Below are positions 34,669 through 42,945 of a stretch of 64,000 nt of DNA, piece after piece; position 1 is the stretch's first letter; every line of letters starts with the position of its first letter. Under the pieces are notes generated by a model that did not search any database, had not been told where the DNA came from, and saw nothing but the letters and a program-made list of their open reading frames with translations. Made by a program: the position numbers and the translations under genes. This DNA is from Sphingobium cloacae. Its GTDB lineage: Bacteria; Pseudomonadota; Alphaproteobacteria; Sphingomonadales; Sphingomonadaceae. Location of the stretch: contig NZ_AP017655.1 in NCBI RefSeq assembly GCF_002355855.1, positions 2,979,001 through 3,043,000 of the forward strand, in the 5' to 3' direction.

Positions 34669-36318
34669 CTAAACCGGCAACTGGATCAGCATCGCGAGGC
34701 CCGGCGCCGTATGCGTGATCGCGAACTGGCCATGAAGATCGGCGACTCGCGCCGCCATGGAGCCGGGCGGACGGCAGGCGGCGGGCGGCGTGCCCGCCAT
34801 GCCGGTGCCGTTGTCGGCGATTCGAAGCTGAAGCGCCTTCCGCTCCATCGCCGCTTCCAGTTCGAGTTGGGTCGCGCCGCCATGGCGGACGGCGTTGGCG
34901 GTCGCCTCCGCCAGCAGTTTCGAGATTTCCAGCGTCATTGCACCCGGCAGCACGAGTTGCTGCGGCTCCACCTCGACATGAATGTCGCAATTCCACTGCT
35001 GGCGCAGCGAAGCCGCACAATTCCGCAGGGTGGCTTCCAGCGATCCGTCCTCGTCGGCCAGTTGCACATTCTCGACATAGTGCCGCACCCGGCGCTGCTG
35101 ATCGAGAATGACGGCGTTGACCAGCGCGAGGCCGTCCCTGGCCTGTTCGGGCACATGCGCCATCGTCGCCTTCAGCCGGAGACTGGCGGCGGTCAGGTCC
35201 TGGAGGATGCTGTCGTGCAGATCGCGCGCCAGCCGCGCCCGTTCTTCCGCCCGCGCCGATTGGGCGATGTCGCCCATCAGTGCCAGCCGCTCCAGTTCCG
35301 CCGCGACGCGGGCCGCGATGATCGTGGTGAGCGAAGCGCCTTCCTCCAGATAGCAGGTGGGATTGATGACGAAGAGTTCCCCCCGGTAACGAATGCCGGA
35401 AAAGGGCGCCGAATAGGCTTTGCGCAACCGGGTGGCCGCCGTCAGGATGGAGGGCGTTGATGGCGAACGGGCAACCACGGCCGATAGGCGCCGGAATGTC
35501 GCGGTGGCGTCGGCAGGTTGCAGCAACTCCGCGTCGATAGCCGACCATAGCTCCATGTCCGACATGTCGGCGATCTGAAGATGGCCTGCGCGCCAGACCG
35601 CCACCATGCCCGTGGTTTTTTCCTGATCCTGCCAGAATACGATGAGCTGCGGATCGCCGAGCACGTTCGCGGCGTGCCCCAGCAACGATCCCAGCCAGAC
35701 CCGGATGTCCGCGGAAAACAGGTTCGGCCATGCCGCCAGACGTTCGAGCCGCCGGCGGCTGAGGTCGCGTGATGCGCCGAAATAGCCCAGCATGATGGCC
35801 GCGACCAGATAATAGGCGGATCGCATGATGAGGACGTTGAGTTCGGCGTCCCCGTCATCGAGATCGGGCCAGCCCACCAGCAGCAGGACCCCTTCCAGGG
35901 CCATCGCCCCCAGGATGGCGCCCAGAAGGCCCCAGCGCACCGTCGTGGCGAGCAGGATGAACGGCAGGAAGGTGCAAAAGGGGCTGCTCAATTCGTCGGT
36001 GAGCAGGGCGAGGCCGCCAATGACCAGCAGGTCCATGCCATGGGTGAGCAAATGGACCGGATGGTCGATCCGCCGCCGGACGGGCCGGACGACAAGGATG
36101 ACGGCGAAAAAGAAGTAGAGCGTCAGGGTGACCCGTGCTTCGGTAGCAAGATAGCCGGGTTTGGTCGGATCGAGATAGATCGCCACCAGGGCGAATATGG
36201 CGGTGATCATCCGCGCCACGCCGATCAGTGCCTGGGGATCGACGGACAGCAGCAAATTGGCGGGCTGGGCGGCAAATTTGGCCGTGGCGAACGCATCACG
36301 TTTCGGTGTTGGCTTCAC
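34669..36318 (-). CDS. NarX-type sensor histidine kinase
   Basis: A 549-residue inner-membrane kinase. Five to six hydrophobic helices in about residues 30-180 form a membrane sensor (MITAIFALVAIYLD ... YYLVAAIMLGYFGA). A GAF-like middle part follows, then the HisKA_3 box RARLARDLHDSILQDLTAA (phospho-accepting His) and HATPase_c (LLAEATANAVRHGGA, IADNGTGM). GTG at 36318, with AAGGAAGAAGG upstream, is used; an ATG at 36396 would add 26 residues. It probably signals to the downstream NarL-type regulator. The signal is unknown. Confidence 0.85.
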   Translation of the reverse strand: MKPTPKRDAFATAKFAAQPANLLLSVDPQALIGVARMITAIFALVAIYLDPTKPGYLATEARVTLTLYFFFAVILVVRPVRRRIDHPVHLLTHGMDLLVIGGLALLTDELSSPFCTFLPFILLATTVRWGLLGAILGAMALEGVLLLVGWPDLDDGDAELNVLIMRSAYYLVAAIMLGYFGASRDLSRRRLERLAAWPNLFSADIRVWLGSLLGHAANVLGDPQLIVFWQDQEKTTGMVAVWRAGHLQIADMSDMELWSAIDAELLQPADATATFRRLSAVVARSPSTPSILTAATRLRKAYSAPFSGIRYRGELFVINPTCYLEEGASLTTIIAARVAAELERLALMGDIAQSARAEERARLARDLHDSILQDLTAASLRLKATMAHVPEQARDGLALVNAVILDQQRRVRHYVENVQLADEDGSLEATLRNCAASLRQQWNCDIHVEVEPQQLVLPGAMTLEISKLLAEATANAVRHGGATQLELEAAMERKALQLRIADNGTGMAGTPPAACRPPGSMAARVADLHGQFAITHTAPGLAMLIQLPV

Positions 36319-36462
36319 GGTGCCACCTTCTTCCTTTGTGGGGGGAAGAATAGCAGCCGCCGATATCGCGCCAATTGCGATTACGGATAGACTCATCCCT
36401 TTGAGCCTCTACCGCGATCAGCCGGAAGGGTATGTAATGCCGCCCGGCGAAAGGATCGGGCG

Positions 36463-36867
36463 ATGCACAGCCTCATCATACTCGAAGTCGCGCGTCAGCC
36501 GGACGGGTCGCTGCCCGACCGGCTGCTGGAACTCGCCTATCGCGCGAGCCAGCGCGGCTGCATCATGCTGCTGCTGAACGGCGTTTCGCCCTTCGAGGTC
36601 GATGCCGCGCTCGATCCGCTGGTGGGGCGGATGCCGCTGGACATTCCGGGCGTGGTCTATCGCGACGTGGCGGAAGGAGATTCGCTTTCGCCGGCGGTGA
36701 CGGATGCCGCCATGATATTTCTGTCGCCCGGACTGGCGCGGCGCTGCCCGTCCCTTACCCGCCTTGCCAGCCGCCGCTATGCCCGCCCTGCTGCCGCGCT
36801 TCCCATTCTGGAGCGCCTGGGCCGCCCGACCTCGCTCAGGGAACTGGCGGGCCGCGCCCATGGGTAG
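36463..36867 (+). CDS. Hypothetical protein
   Basis: A 134-residue protein that I do not recognise. It is leucine- and arginine-rich with no signal peptide or membrane segment. It starts HSLIILEVARQPDGSLPDRL and shows a short alternating alpha/beta pattern. It lies between the divergent histidine kinase gene and the carbamoyltransferase gene, 123 bases before the latter. The gap 36319-36462 holds the divergent promoters. Codon use looks like that of its neighbours. Confidence 0.5.
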   Translation: MHSLIILEVARQPDGSLPDRLLELAYRASQRGCIMLLLNGVSPFEVDAALDPLVGRMPLDIPGVVYRDVAEGDSLSPAVTDAAMIFLSPGLARRCPSLTRLASRRYARPAAALPILERLGRPTSLRELAGRAHG

Positions 36868-36990
36868 GATGGACTGCCTCCAATGGGCAGTGCTGAAGGT
36901 GGTATGCTGATCGGCAGATTCCGCTTTTGAGATGAAGGCCCTATTCCTCTGTCGGTAAACCGAAGCCTTCTCACGACCGATGGAGCGGAT

Positions 36991-38739
36991 ATGGATCATT
37001 TCATAGGATTGTTCGAAGGCGGCTATGACCCTTGCGCCGCGCTGGTCAGGGCGGGATCGCTCGTGGCCTTCGCGGAGGAGGAGCGCTTCCTGCGGAACAA
37101 GCATGCGAAGGGCTGGTATCCGACGCGGGCGCTGCGCTTCTGCCTGGATCAGGGCGGGATCGGCGCGGCGGACGTGAAGGCGATCGCGATCAACTGGGAC
37201 GTCCCCTCCTACACGAACGGCGTCATGCGCAGCTTCTTTTCGGAAATGCGGAAGAACTGGCCGGTGGATGCCAAGACCGTCGCCTGGCAGAACGGCCTGC
37301 TCAACATCTTTTCCGACGAAGCGGTCGTGGCGCGCCACAATGCCGCATGGCGCAAGGCGCTGGGCGCCCGCTCCGCGCCGCCGCTTCATCCGGTGCCGCA
37401 TCATTATACCCACGCCGTGCACGCCTATCTGCAATCGCCGTTCAACGAGGCGCTGTGCCTGACCGTCGACGGGTCGGGTGACCAGCTCTGCACCGTGCTG
37501 TGGCATTGCAACGGCGATCATATCGTGCCGATCTACGAAGTGCCGATGCCGCATTCGCTGGGCTGGTTCTATGCCGCCGCCACCGAATATCTGGGCTTTG
37601 AAGCCTATGACGGCGAATATAAGGTCATGGGCCTTGCCGCCTATGGCAAGCATGATCCGGCGATCAAGGCGCTGGTCGACAGGATCGTCTTCCCGTCGGA
37701 GGATGGCATCGGCTATTGCGTCGATCCGCGCATGATCCATTACGGCCCGCGTACCTGGTCGGACCGTTTCACCGACTATCTGCCGCGCCTGCTGGGCCGC
37801 GATCCCCGCTCCGAAAACCAGCCTATCGAGGAATGGCACCATGACTTCGCCTTCGCCGTTCAGGAGGCGCTGGAGGAAGCCGTCACCCGGCTCGTCCGCT
37901 GGGGTCGGCAGAAGACGGGCGCCACTAACCTTTGCGTGGGCGGAGGCGTCGGCCTCAATGTGAAGATGAACAGCAAGCTCTACGACATCGAGGGCATAGA
38001 GCATATCTTCCCCCATCCCCTCTGCGCGGACAGCGGCGCGGCGGCGGGGGCGGCGTTCATTGCCTGCTGGCAGCAGACGGGCGTCCATCCGGAAAAGCTG
38101 ACTTCCCTCGCCTTGGGCCCGGAAGAGAGCGACGCCGAGATCGAGGCTATGCTCAACCGCTGTGGGATCGACTATCACCGCCCCAACGACATCGCCCGCA
38201 CCGTCGCGGAGGATTTGAGCGAAGGGCGGATCGTGGGCTGGTTCCAGGGCCGCATGGAGGCGGGGCCGCGCGCGCTGGGACAGCGCAGCATCCTTGCCGA
38301 CCCGCGTACCGTCGAGGCCCGCGACCGGGTGAACGCCGTCATCAAATATCGCGAGCCATGGCGTCCCTTCTGCCCATCCATGAAGGCGGAGGCGGCGGAT
38401 CATTATCTGGAACGGCCCGACAATGCGCCGTTCATGGTCATCGCCTTCCGCGCCAAGCCCGAACTCGCCCGCGATGCGCCCGCCGTGGTCCATGTCGACG
38501 GCACCGCGCGGGTGCAGATGGTGCATGAACAGACGAACCCGCTGTTCCACCGGCTGCTGAGCGCCTTTGAGAGCATCACGGGCGTGCCGGTGCTGCTCAA
38601 CACATCGTTCAACGTGAAGGGCGAGCCGGTCGTGTGCAGCGCGGTGGACGCGGTGCGGACATTTTTCGGCACTGGCATGGATACGCTGGCGCTCGGCAAC
38701 TGCCTGATCCGCAAGCCGGTCGCGCCGATGGCGGCCTGA
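36991..38739 (+). CDS. NodU/TobZ-family carbamoyltransferase
   Basis: A 582-residue protein. The N-terminal Kae1-like domain has FAEEERFLRNKHAKGWYP, HHYTHAVHAYLQSPF (metal-binding histidines) and LTVDGSGD. The C-terminal YrdC-like-related domain has GRMEAGPRALGQRSILADPR and the family end VLLNTSFNVKGEPVVCSAVDA. The enzyme makes carbamoyl-AMP from carbamoyl phosphate and ATP and carbamoylates a hydroxyl group, in known cases on Nod factors or antibiotics. Here a sugar of the exopolysaccharide is the likely target. It is 34 bases before the PIG-L gene. Confidence 0.92.
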   Translation: MDHFIGLFEGGYDPCAALVRAGSLVAFAEEERFLRNKHAKGWYPTRALRFCLDQGGIGAADVKAIAINWDVPSYTNGVMRSFFSEMRKNWPVDAKTVAWQNGLLNIFSDEAVVARHNAAWRKALGARSAPPLHPVPHHYTHAVHAYLQSPFNEALCLTVDGSGDQLCTVLWHCNGDHIVPIYEVPMPHSLGWFYAAATEYLGFEAYDGEYKVMGLAAYGKHDPAIKALVDRIVFPSEDGIGYCVDPRMIHYGPRTWSDRFTDYLPRLLGRDPRSENQPIEEWHHDFAFAVQEALEEAVTRLVRWGRQKTGATNLCVGGGVGLNVKMNSKLYDIEGIEHIFPHPLCADSGAAAGAAFIACWQQTGVHPEKLTSLALGPEESDAEIEAMLNRCGIDYHRPNDIARTVAEDLSEGRIVGWFQGRMEAGPRALGQRSILADPRTVEARDRVNAVIKYREPWRPFCPSMKAEAADHYLERPDNAPFMVIAFRAKPELARDAPAVVHVDGTARVQMVHEQTNPLFHRLLSAFESITGVPVLLNTSFNVKGEPVVCSAVDAVRTFFGTGMDTLALGNCLIRKPVAPMAA

Positions 38740-38773
38740 CGGGCCCCGACAATCAAGGAAGGGAGAGCGGGTG

Positions 38774-39568
38774 ATGGAAGCCTTCTCCGAATCGCCGGCC
38801 CATGCCGGGCTGTCTCTGCCACCCCACGCCGATGCCATGGCGGCATCCCCGCCGTCCTCGCCCGAAGGCCGGCCCGCGCCAAGACGAAGCCTGATCGGCC
38901 AGATCGAAAAGGCGCTGGTGATCGCTCCCCATCCCGACGACGAGGTTCTGGGGGTCGGCGGCACCATGGCCCGGCTCGCCCGCCAGGGCGCGGACGTGCA
39001 GGTCTGCATCCTGACGCGCGGCGATCCGCCTCGCTTCCCGGCGGGCGCGACCGAGCGGGTGCGGCGGGAAAGCGCCGTGGCGCATCGGAACCTGTCCGTC
39101 ACCCAGACCCATTTCTGCGACCTGCCCGCCGCCGAACTCGACCGGGTGCCCCATGCCGAAATGAACGCGAGGATCGGCGCGGTCATCGATCGGATGCGGC
39201 CTGATGCCCTGTTCGTGCCCTTCGTCGGCGACATCCATCTGGACCACCAACTGGCCTTCATCTCCGCCCTCGTCGCCGCGCGGCCGCGCCATGGGCAGTC
39301 CCCCGGCCTCATCCTCGCCTATGAGACGCTGTCGGAAACCAACTGGTATGCGCCCGGCGTGACCCCGGCTTTCGTGCCCAATGTTTTCGTCGACATCAGC
39401 GAAACGCTCGAAATCAAGCTGGAGGCCTTCGCCGCCTATGAATCGCAGGTGAAGGCCTTTCCCGACGAACGGTCCATCGAGGCGCTGAGAGCGCTGGCGA
39501 AGGTGCGCGGCGCATCCGTGTTCCGCGAGGCGGCGGAAGCCTTCATGCTGGTCCGCCAGATCGCCTGA
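38774..39568 (+). CDS. PIG-L family N-deacetylase
   Basis: A 264-residue protein. ALVIAPHPDDEVLGVGGT is the diagnostic zinc site (HPDDE), and FVPFVGDIHLDHQLAF supplies the third histidine motif. Members remove acetyl groups from N-acetyl sugars such as GlcNAc-containing precursors. A 35-residue disordered N terminus precedes the domain. ATG at 38774 follows GTG (38771) in the same frame. It forms a pair with the carbamoyltransferase, suggesting successive modification of one sugar. Confidence 0.9.
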   Translation: MEAFSESPAHAGLSLPPHADAMAASPPSSPEGRPAPRRSLIGQIEKALVIAPHPDDEVLGVGGTMARLARQGADVQVCILTRGDPPRFPAGATERVRRESAVAHRNLSVTQTHFCDLPAAELDRVPHAEMNARIGAVIDRMRPDALFVPFVGDIHLDHQLAFISALVAARPRHGQSPGLILAYETLSETNWYAPGVTPAFVPNVFVDISETLEIKLEAFAAYESQVKAFPDERSIEALRALAKVRGASVFREAAEAFMLVRQIA

Positions 39569-39589
39569 CGGGTGTATGCCCTTTTCCGT

Positions 39590-39660
39590 CTGCCGAACTC
39601 CTTGGCGAAATGCACATGAGCGTCGATCAGGCCGGGCATCACGTGAGATTGGATGGACCA
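39590..39660 (-). pseudogene. Amidohydrolase gene remnant
   Basis: On the minus strand the sequence reads SHVMPGLIDAHVHFAKEFG, which matches the PGLIDxHxHF metal-site motif of amidohydrolase-superfamily enzymes (imidazolonepropionase/dipeptidase-like). The frame has no gene-length extension on either side, so this is a leftover fragment in the 235-base gap between the PIG-L and catalase genes. Confidence 0.55.
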
Positions 39661-39741
39661 AGACAATCGGCCGGACGATCGCTGTAACCCCAATCATGGG
39701 AATTTTCCGGCGATCATATTCCGGCGCCCGCCCCATGGCGA

Positions 39742-39768
39742 ACAGGCCGGGACACTGTCCCGGCCTGT
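39742..39768. terminator. Hairpin between the PIG-L and catalase genes
   Basis: ACAGGCCGGGA (39742-39752) and TCCCGGCCTGT (39758-39768) form a perfect 11-base stem with a 5-base loop, 36 bases from the catalase stop. The two flanking genes converge here, so it may serve both. Confidence 0.65.
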
Positions 39769-39803
39769 CCTCAAACGGGGCTATGCCATGATAGCGATTT
39801 GCT

Positions 39804-41294
39804 TCACGCCGATAGCGCGGGTGTGGCCGCCATGCCCAGCGCATCCGCGACGCCCGCGCCATAGGCGGGGTCGCAGCGCGTGCAATTGTCGATATGGCGC
39901 TGCTTGATGAAATCGGGGGCATCGCCCATCGCCCGCGCGGTGTTGCCGAACAGCGCCTGCTGCTGCTCGGGGCTCATCTGCTGGAACAGCTTGCGGGGCT
40001 GGGTGAAATAATCATCGTCATCCTCGCGATAGTTCCAGTGCATCGCATCGCCCGAAATCCGCAATGGCGGCTCGCTATAGTCAGGCTGCTGCTGCCACTG
40101 GCCGAAGCTGTTGGGCTCATAATGCGGGCGGCCGCCATAATTGCCGTCCACCCGGCCAGCACCGTCGCGATGATTGCTCATCACCGGACAGCGCGCCGCA
40201 TTGACCGGAATCTGGTGATAGTTCACGCCCAGCCGGTAACGTTGGGCATCGGCATAGTTGAACAGCCGCGCCTGCAGCATCCGGTCGGGCGACACGCCGA
40301 TGCCCGGCACTAGGTTCGACGGCGCGAAGGCCGACTGTTCCACGTCCGCGAAGAAATTCTCCGGATTGCGGTTCAGTTCGAACTCGCCCACCTCGATCAA
40401 CGGATAGTCCGCCTTGTACCAGACCTTCGTCAGGTCGAAGGGATGGAAGCGATAGGTTTCGGCCTCCGCCTCGGGCATGATCTGCACATACATCTTCCAT
40501 TTCGGGAAGTCGCCGCGTTCGATCGCGCCATAGAGGTCGCGCTGATGCGTTTCGCGGTCGCCGCCGGCCAGCGCCGCGGCCTCCGCGTCGGTGAGGTTTT
40601 CGATGCCCTGCTGGCTTTTGAAGTGGAACTTCACCCAGAAACGCTCGCCCGCCTCGTTCCAGAAGCTGTAGGTGTGGCTGCCGAAGCCGTGCATGTGACG
40701 GTAGCTTTTCGGGATGCCGCGGTCGGACATCACGATCGTCACCTGGTGGAAGGCTTCGGGGAGCAGCGTCCAGAAATCCCAATTATTGGTGGCGCTCCGC
40801 ATGTTGGTGCGCGGGTCGCGCTTCACCGCCTTGTTGAGATCAGGGAATTTGCGCGGATCGCGCAGGAAGAAGACGGGCGTGTTGTTGCCCACCATGTCCC
40901 AATTGCCTTCCTCTGTATAGAATTTCAGCGCGAAACCGCGAATGTCCCGCTCGGCATCGGCTGCGCCGCGTTCTCCGGCGACGGTGGTGAAGCGGGCGAA
41001 CATCTCCGTCTTCTTGCCCACCTCGCTGAAGATTTTCGCGCGGGTGTAACGGCTGATGTCATTGGTGACGGTGAAGGTGCCGAACGCGCCCGATCCCTTG
41101 GCGTGCATCCGTCGTTCGGGGATCACCTCGCGCACGAAATTGGCGAGCTTCTCATTCAGCCACACGTCCTGCGCGAGCAGCGGTCCGCGCGGACCCGCCG
41201 TCAGGCTGTCCTGATTATCGGGCACCGGCGCACCGAAGGCGGTGGTGAGATGAGACACGGGACATTGGCCGGCGTCGGGATGCGTCTTGGTCAT
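39804..41294 (-). CDS. katA: Monofunctional heme catalase (clade 3 type)
   Basis: A 496-residue catalase. [20 protein letters not shown] holds the active-site His, [20 protein letters not shown] is the core region, and [20 protein letters not shown] supplies the proximal Tyr that binds heme. The length fits small-subunit catalases. It breaks hydrogen peroxide into water and oxygen in the cytoplasm. Transcribed alone; no oxyR-like gene is seen beside it, and the 216-base gap upstream holds its promoter. Confidence 0.95.
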   Translation of the reverse strand: MTKTHPDAGQCPVSHLTTAFGAPVPDNQDSLTAGPRGPLLAQDVWLNEKLANFVREVIPERRMHAKGSGAFGTFTVTNDISRYTRAKIFSEVGKKTEMFARFTTVAGERGAADAERDIRGFALKFYTEEGNWDMVGNNTPVFFLRDPRKFPDLNKAVKRDPRTNMRSATNNWDFWTLLPEAFHQVTIVMSDRGIPKSYRHMHGFGSHTYSFWNEAGERFWVKFHFKSQQGIENLTDAEAAALAGGDRETHQRDLYGAIERGDFPKWKMYVQIMPEAEAETYRFHPFDLTKVWYKADYPLIEVGEFELNRNPENFFADVEQSAFAPSNLVPGIGVSPDRMLQARLFNYADAQRYRLGVNYHQIPVNAARCPVMSNHRDGAGRVDGNYGGRPHYEPNSFGQWQQQPDYSEPPLRISGDAMHWNYREDDDDYFTQPRKLFQQMSPEQQQALFGNTARAMGDAPDFIKQRHIDNCTRCDPAYGAGVADALGMAATPALSA

Positions 41295-41510
41295 GGCGAT
41301 ACCTCCTTTTTGAATGGCACCCCTGCTTTCTACGCCTTGACTATTAATTCGTCCTCTTCATTAAATCTGTCATTGTGATTGAGAAATTTGATGAGTGATC
41401 CGAAACGACCATTTGCGGAGATCGCGTCGATCGCCATCGGCCCGAACGGCTTCAAGTGAGGTCCAGGCCGAGATAGCGCAGCGCAGCGGATACCGCCGCA
41501 TGGGCCAGAC

Positions 41511-42275
41511 TCATCGCAGGAAGAACTCGACCGGCACCACCAGTTCGATGGTGTCGCCCGTGACCGACGCCGGCGGTTTGGGCAAGGGCTGGGCCCGCTT
41601 GGGCAGGGCGATCGCCTCCGCATCGAGGGACGCGATGCCCGACGACCGTTCCAGCCGCGCGCTCAGCACCTTGCCCTCCCGGTCCATCAGGAAGCGGATA
41701 TAGGGCACGCCCTGTTGCTTGCGGAACAGCGCATCGCGCGGATAGCGGCGCACCTTGTTGAGCGCCGCCAGCACCTGTCCTTCCCAGGTCGGCTTGGCGT
41801 TGCCGGGCGGCGGTGGCGCGGCCGCGGGCTTCACTTCAGGCGGCGGCGTCTTGTCGACCGGCACGGGCGTTGGCCGCACCGGCGGCGGCACAGGGATCGT
41901 GACGGGAGTGGGAATCTGCACCTTGGGAGGTTCGGGCTGCACCTTCTCCTCCGGCTGCTGCTGTGGGGCGATTTCGGGCGGCGGCGGTTCATCGACCGCT
42001 ATTTCCGCCGGAGGCGCGGGGGGCGCGACATCGAAAACGCTGAGCGTCGTCGCCTGCTGCTTCACATATTCGCTGTGCCACCGGACCAGCATCAGCCCGG
42101 CCACCACGATATGAACGGCGATCGTCAGCGACAGGCCCATCGCCCTGCGGCGACCATGGGCGCCTGCGCGATAACCGCCGTCCGAAGCGGCGGCATCGAC
42201 GGCGGCGGACGATGGAACGATCGGCTCCCGCTTGCCCCTATGGTCCTCATCAAGGCGGATGGCGGCGCGAAGCAT
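41511..42275 (-). CDS. tonB: TonB-family energy transducer
   Basis: A 254-residue protein. One TM segment near residues 50-65 (GLSLTIAVHIVVAGLMLV) is followed by a long proline-rich periplasmic stretch (VAPPAPPAEIAVDEPPPPE onward). The C-terminal TonB domain reads LNKVRRYPRDALFRKQQGVP. Its ATG overlaps the stop of the DUF3325 gene by one base. It closes the siderophore-uptake operon and should energise the receptor encoded upstream. A longer open frame upstream of 42275 is not coding. Confidence 0.88.
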   Translation of the reverse strand: MLRAAIRLDEDHRGKREPIVPSSAAVDAAASDGGYRAGAHGRRRAMGLSLTIAVHIVVAGLMLVRWHSEYVKQQATTLSVFDVAPPAPPAEIAVDEPPPPEIAPQQQPEEKVQPEPPKVQIPTPVTIPVPPPVRPTPVPVDKTPPPEVKPAAAPPPPGNAKPTWEGQVLAALNKVRRYPRDALFRKQQGVPYIRFLMDREGKVLSARLERSSGIASLDAEAIALPKRAQPLPKPPASVTGDTIELVVPVEFFLR

Positions 42276-42625
42276 CAGGCTACTCCCGAAAGGACCGCCG
42301 TGCCCAGCGACAGCGGTACGGCGACAAGGCCTGCCAGCGGCAGCAGGCGAGGACGGTAGGTAAGGCCAAGGGCCGCGCCGAGCGCCGCGAGCGTCAGCAC
42401 GCCCAGCCAGAAGGTGATGCCGACCGCCGTTCCGAAGCGCAACATCAGCGGCACGGCGGCAAGCGCGATCGCGGCCCACCCGGCCGCCTTCCAGGGCGCG
42501 ACGGAGCGTCCCTTGGGCAGCACGCCGGTCATGTCGCGATGATGTTTGTCCATCGCGAAGGCCAGCGCGATGAAGCCCGCGAAACTGGCGAGCAAGGCGG
42601 ACAGCGCCGGAAGACATCCGATCAT
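42275..42625 (-). CDS. DUF3325-family small membrane protein
   Basis: A 116-residue protein with three to four hydrophobic helices (CLPALSALLASFAGFIALAF, then AAGWAAIALAAVPLML, AVGITFWLGVLTLAALGAAL). Its position between DUF3649 and tonB in an iron-siderophore operon is the usual one for DUF3325. It overlaps DUF3649 by 4 bases (ATGA at 42625). The function is unknown beyond the link with ferric siderophore uptake. Confidence 0.72.
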   Translation of the reverse strand: MIGCLPALSALLASFAGFIALAFAMDKHHRDMTGVLPKGRSVAPWKAAGWAAIALAAVPLMLRFGTAVGITFWLGVLTLAALGAALGLTYRPRLLPLAGLVAVPLSLGTAVLSGVA

Positions 42626-42945
42626 GACGCCGCTCCCGGTCCGGCGGCCCAGAGTATCGCCCCGGCGGGAGCGGCGACGGCCAGCAGCCCCAGCCACGCC
42701 CTCGTCGCGCTGCGGGCATGGAAGACGGCCATGATGATGGCGGCATAGAGGAAGAAACTCGCTAGGGTCGTCGCATGCAACGCCTCTGCCGCCGATACGC
42801 CCAGCCATGGCAGCGCGAGCGTCGCCAGCAGCGTCAGCATATTGGTCAGGACATAGCCGCCGCCGACCGCGGCGAGGATACGCGACAGCAGCGGCCCGTC
42901 GACCGGCAACCTGCGGAGTCTATGGCTGAACGGCTTCGGCTTCAT
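42622..42945 (-). CDS. DUF3649-family small membrane protein
   Basis: A 107-residue protein with three hydrophobic helices (AAVGGGYVLTNMLTLLATLA, ASFFLYAAIIMAVFHA, LGLLAVAAPAGAILWA). It is the usual partner of DUF3325 and a PepSY protein in siderophore operons. It overlaps the PepSY gene by 4 bases at 42942-42945. The exact role is not established. Confidence 0.72.
   Translation of the reverse strand: MKPKPFSHRLRRLPVDGPLLSRILAAVGGGYVLTNMLTLLATLALPWLGVSAAEALHATTLASFFLYAAIIMAVFHARSATRAWLGLLAVAAPAGAILWAAGPGAAS

Noticed and set aside
34658..35731. Upstream extension of the NarL-type regulator frame
   Set aside because: It overlaps the histidine kinase gene, and the receiver domain begins at the ATG at 34657 with a ribosome site.
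36418..39312. A 964-codon open frame on the minus strand
   Set aside because: It is antisense to the carbamoyltransferase and PIG-L genes, has no recognisable domain and an arginine/histidine-rich composition typical of shadow frames in GC-rich DNA.
42276..42746. Upstream extension of the TonB frame
   Set aside because: It covers the DUF3325 and DUF3649 genes in another frame and has no TonB feature; the ATG at 42275 directly follows the DUF3325 stop.
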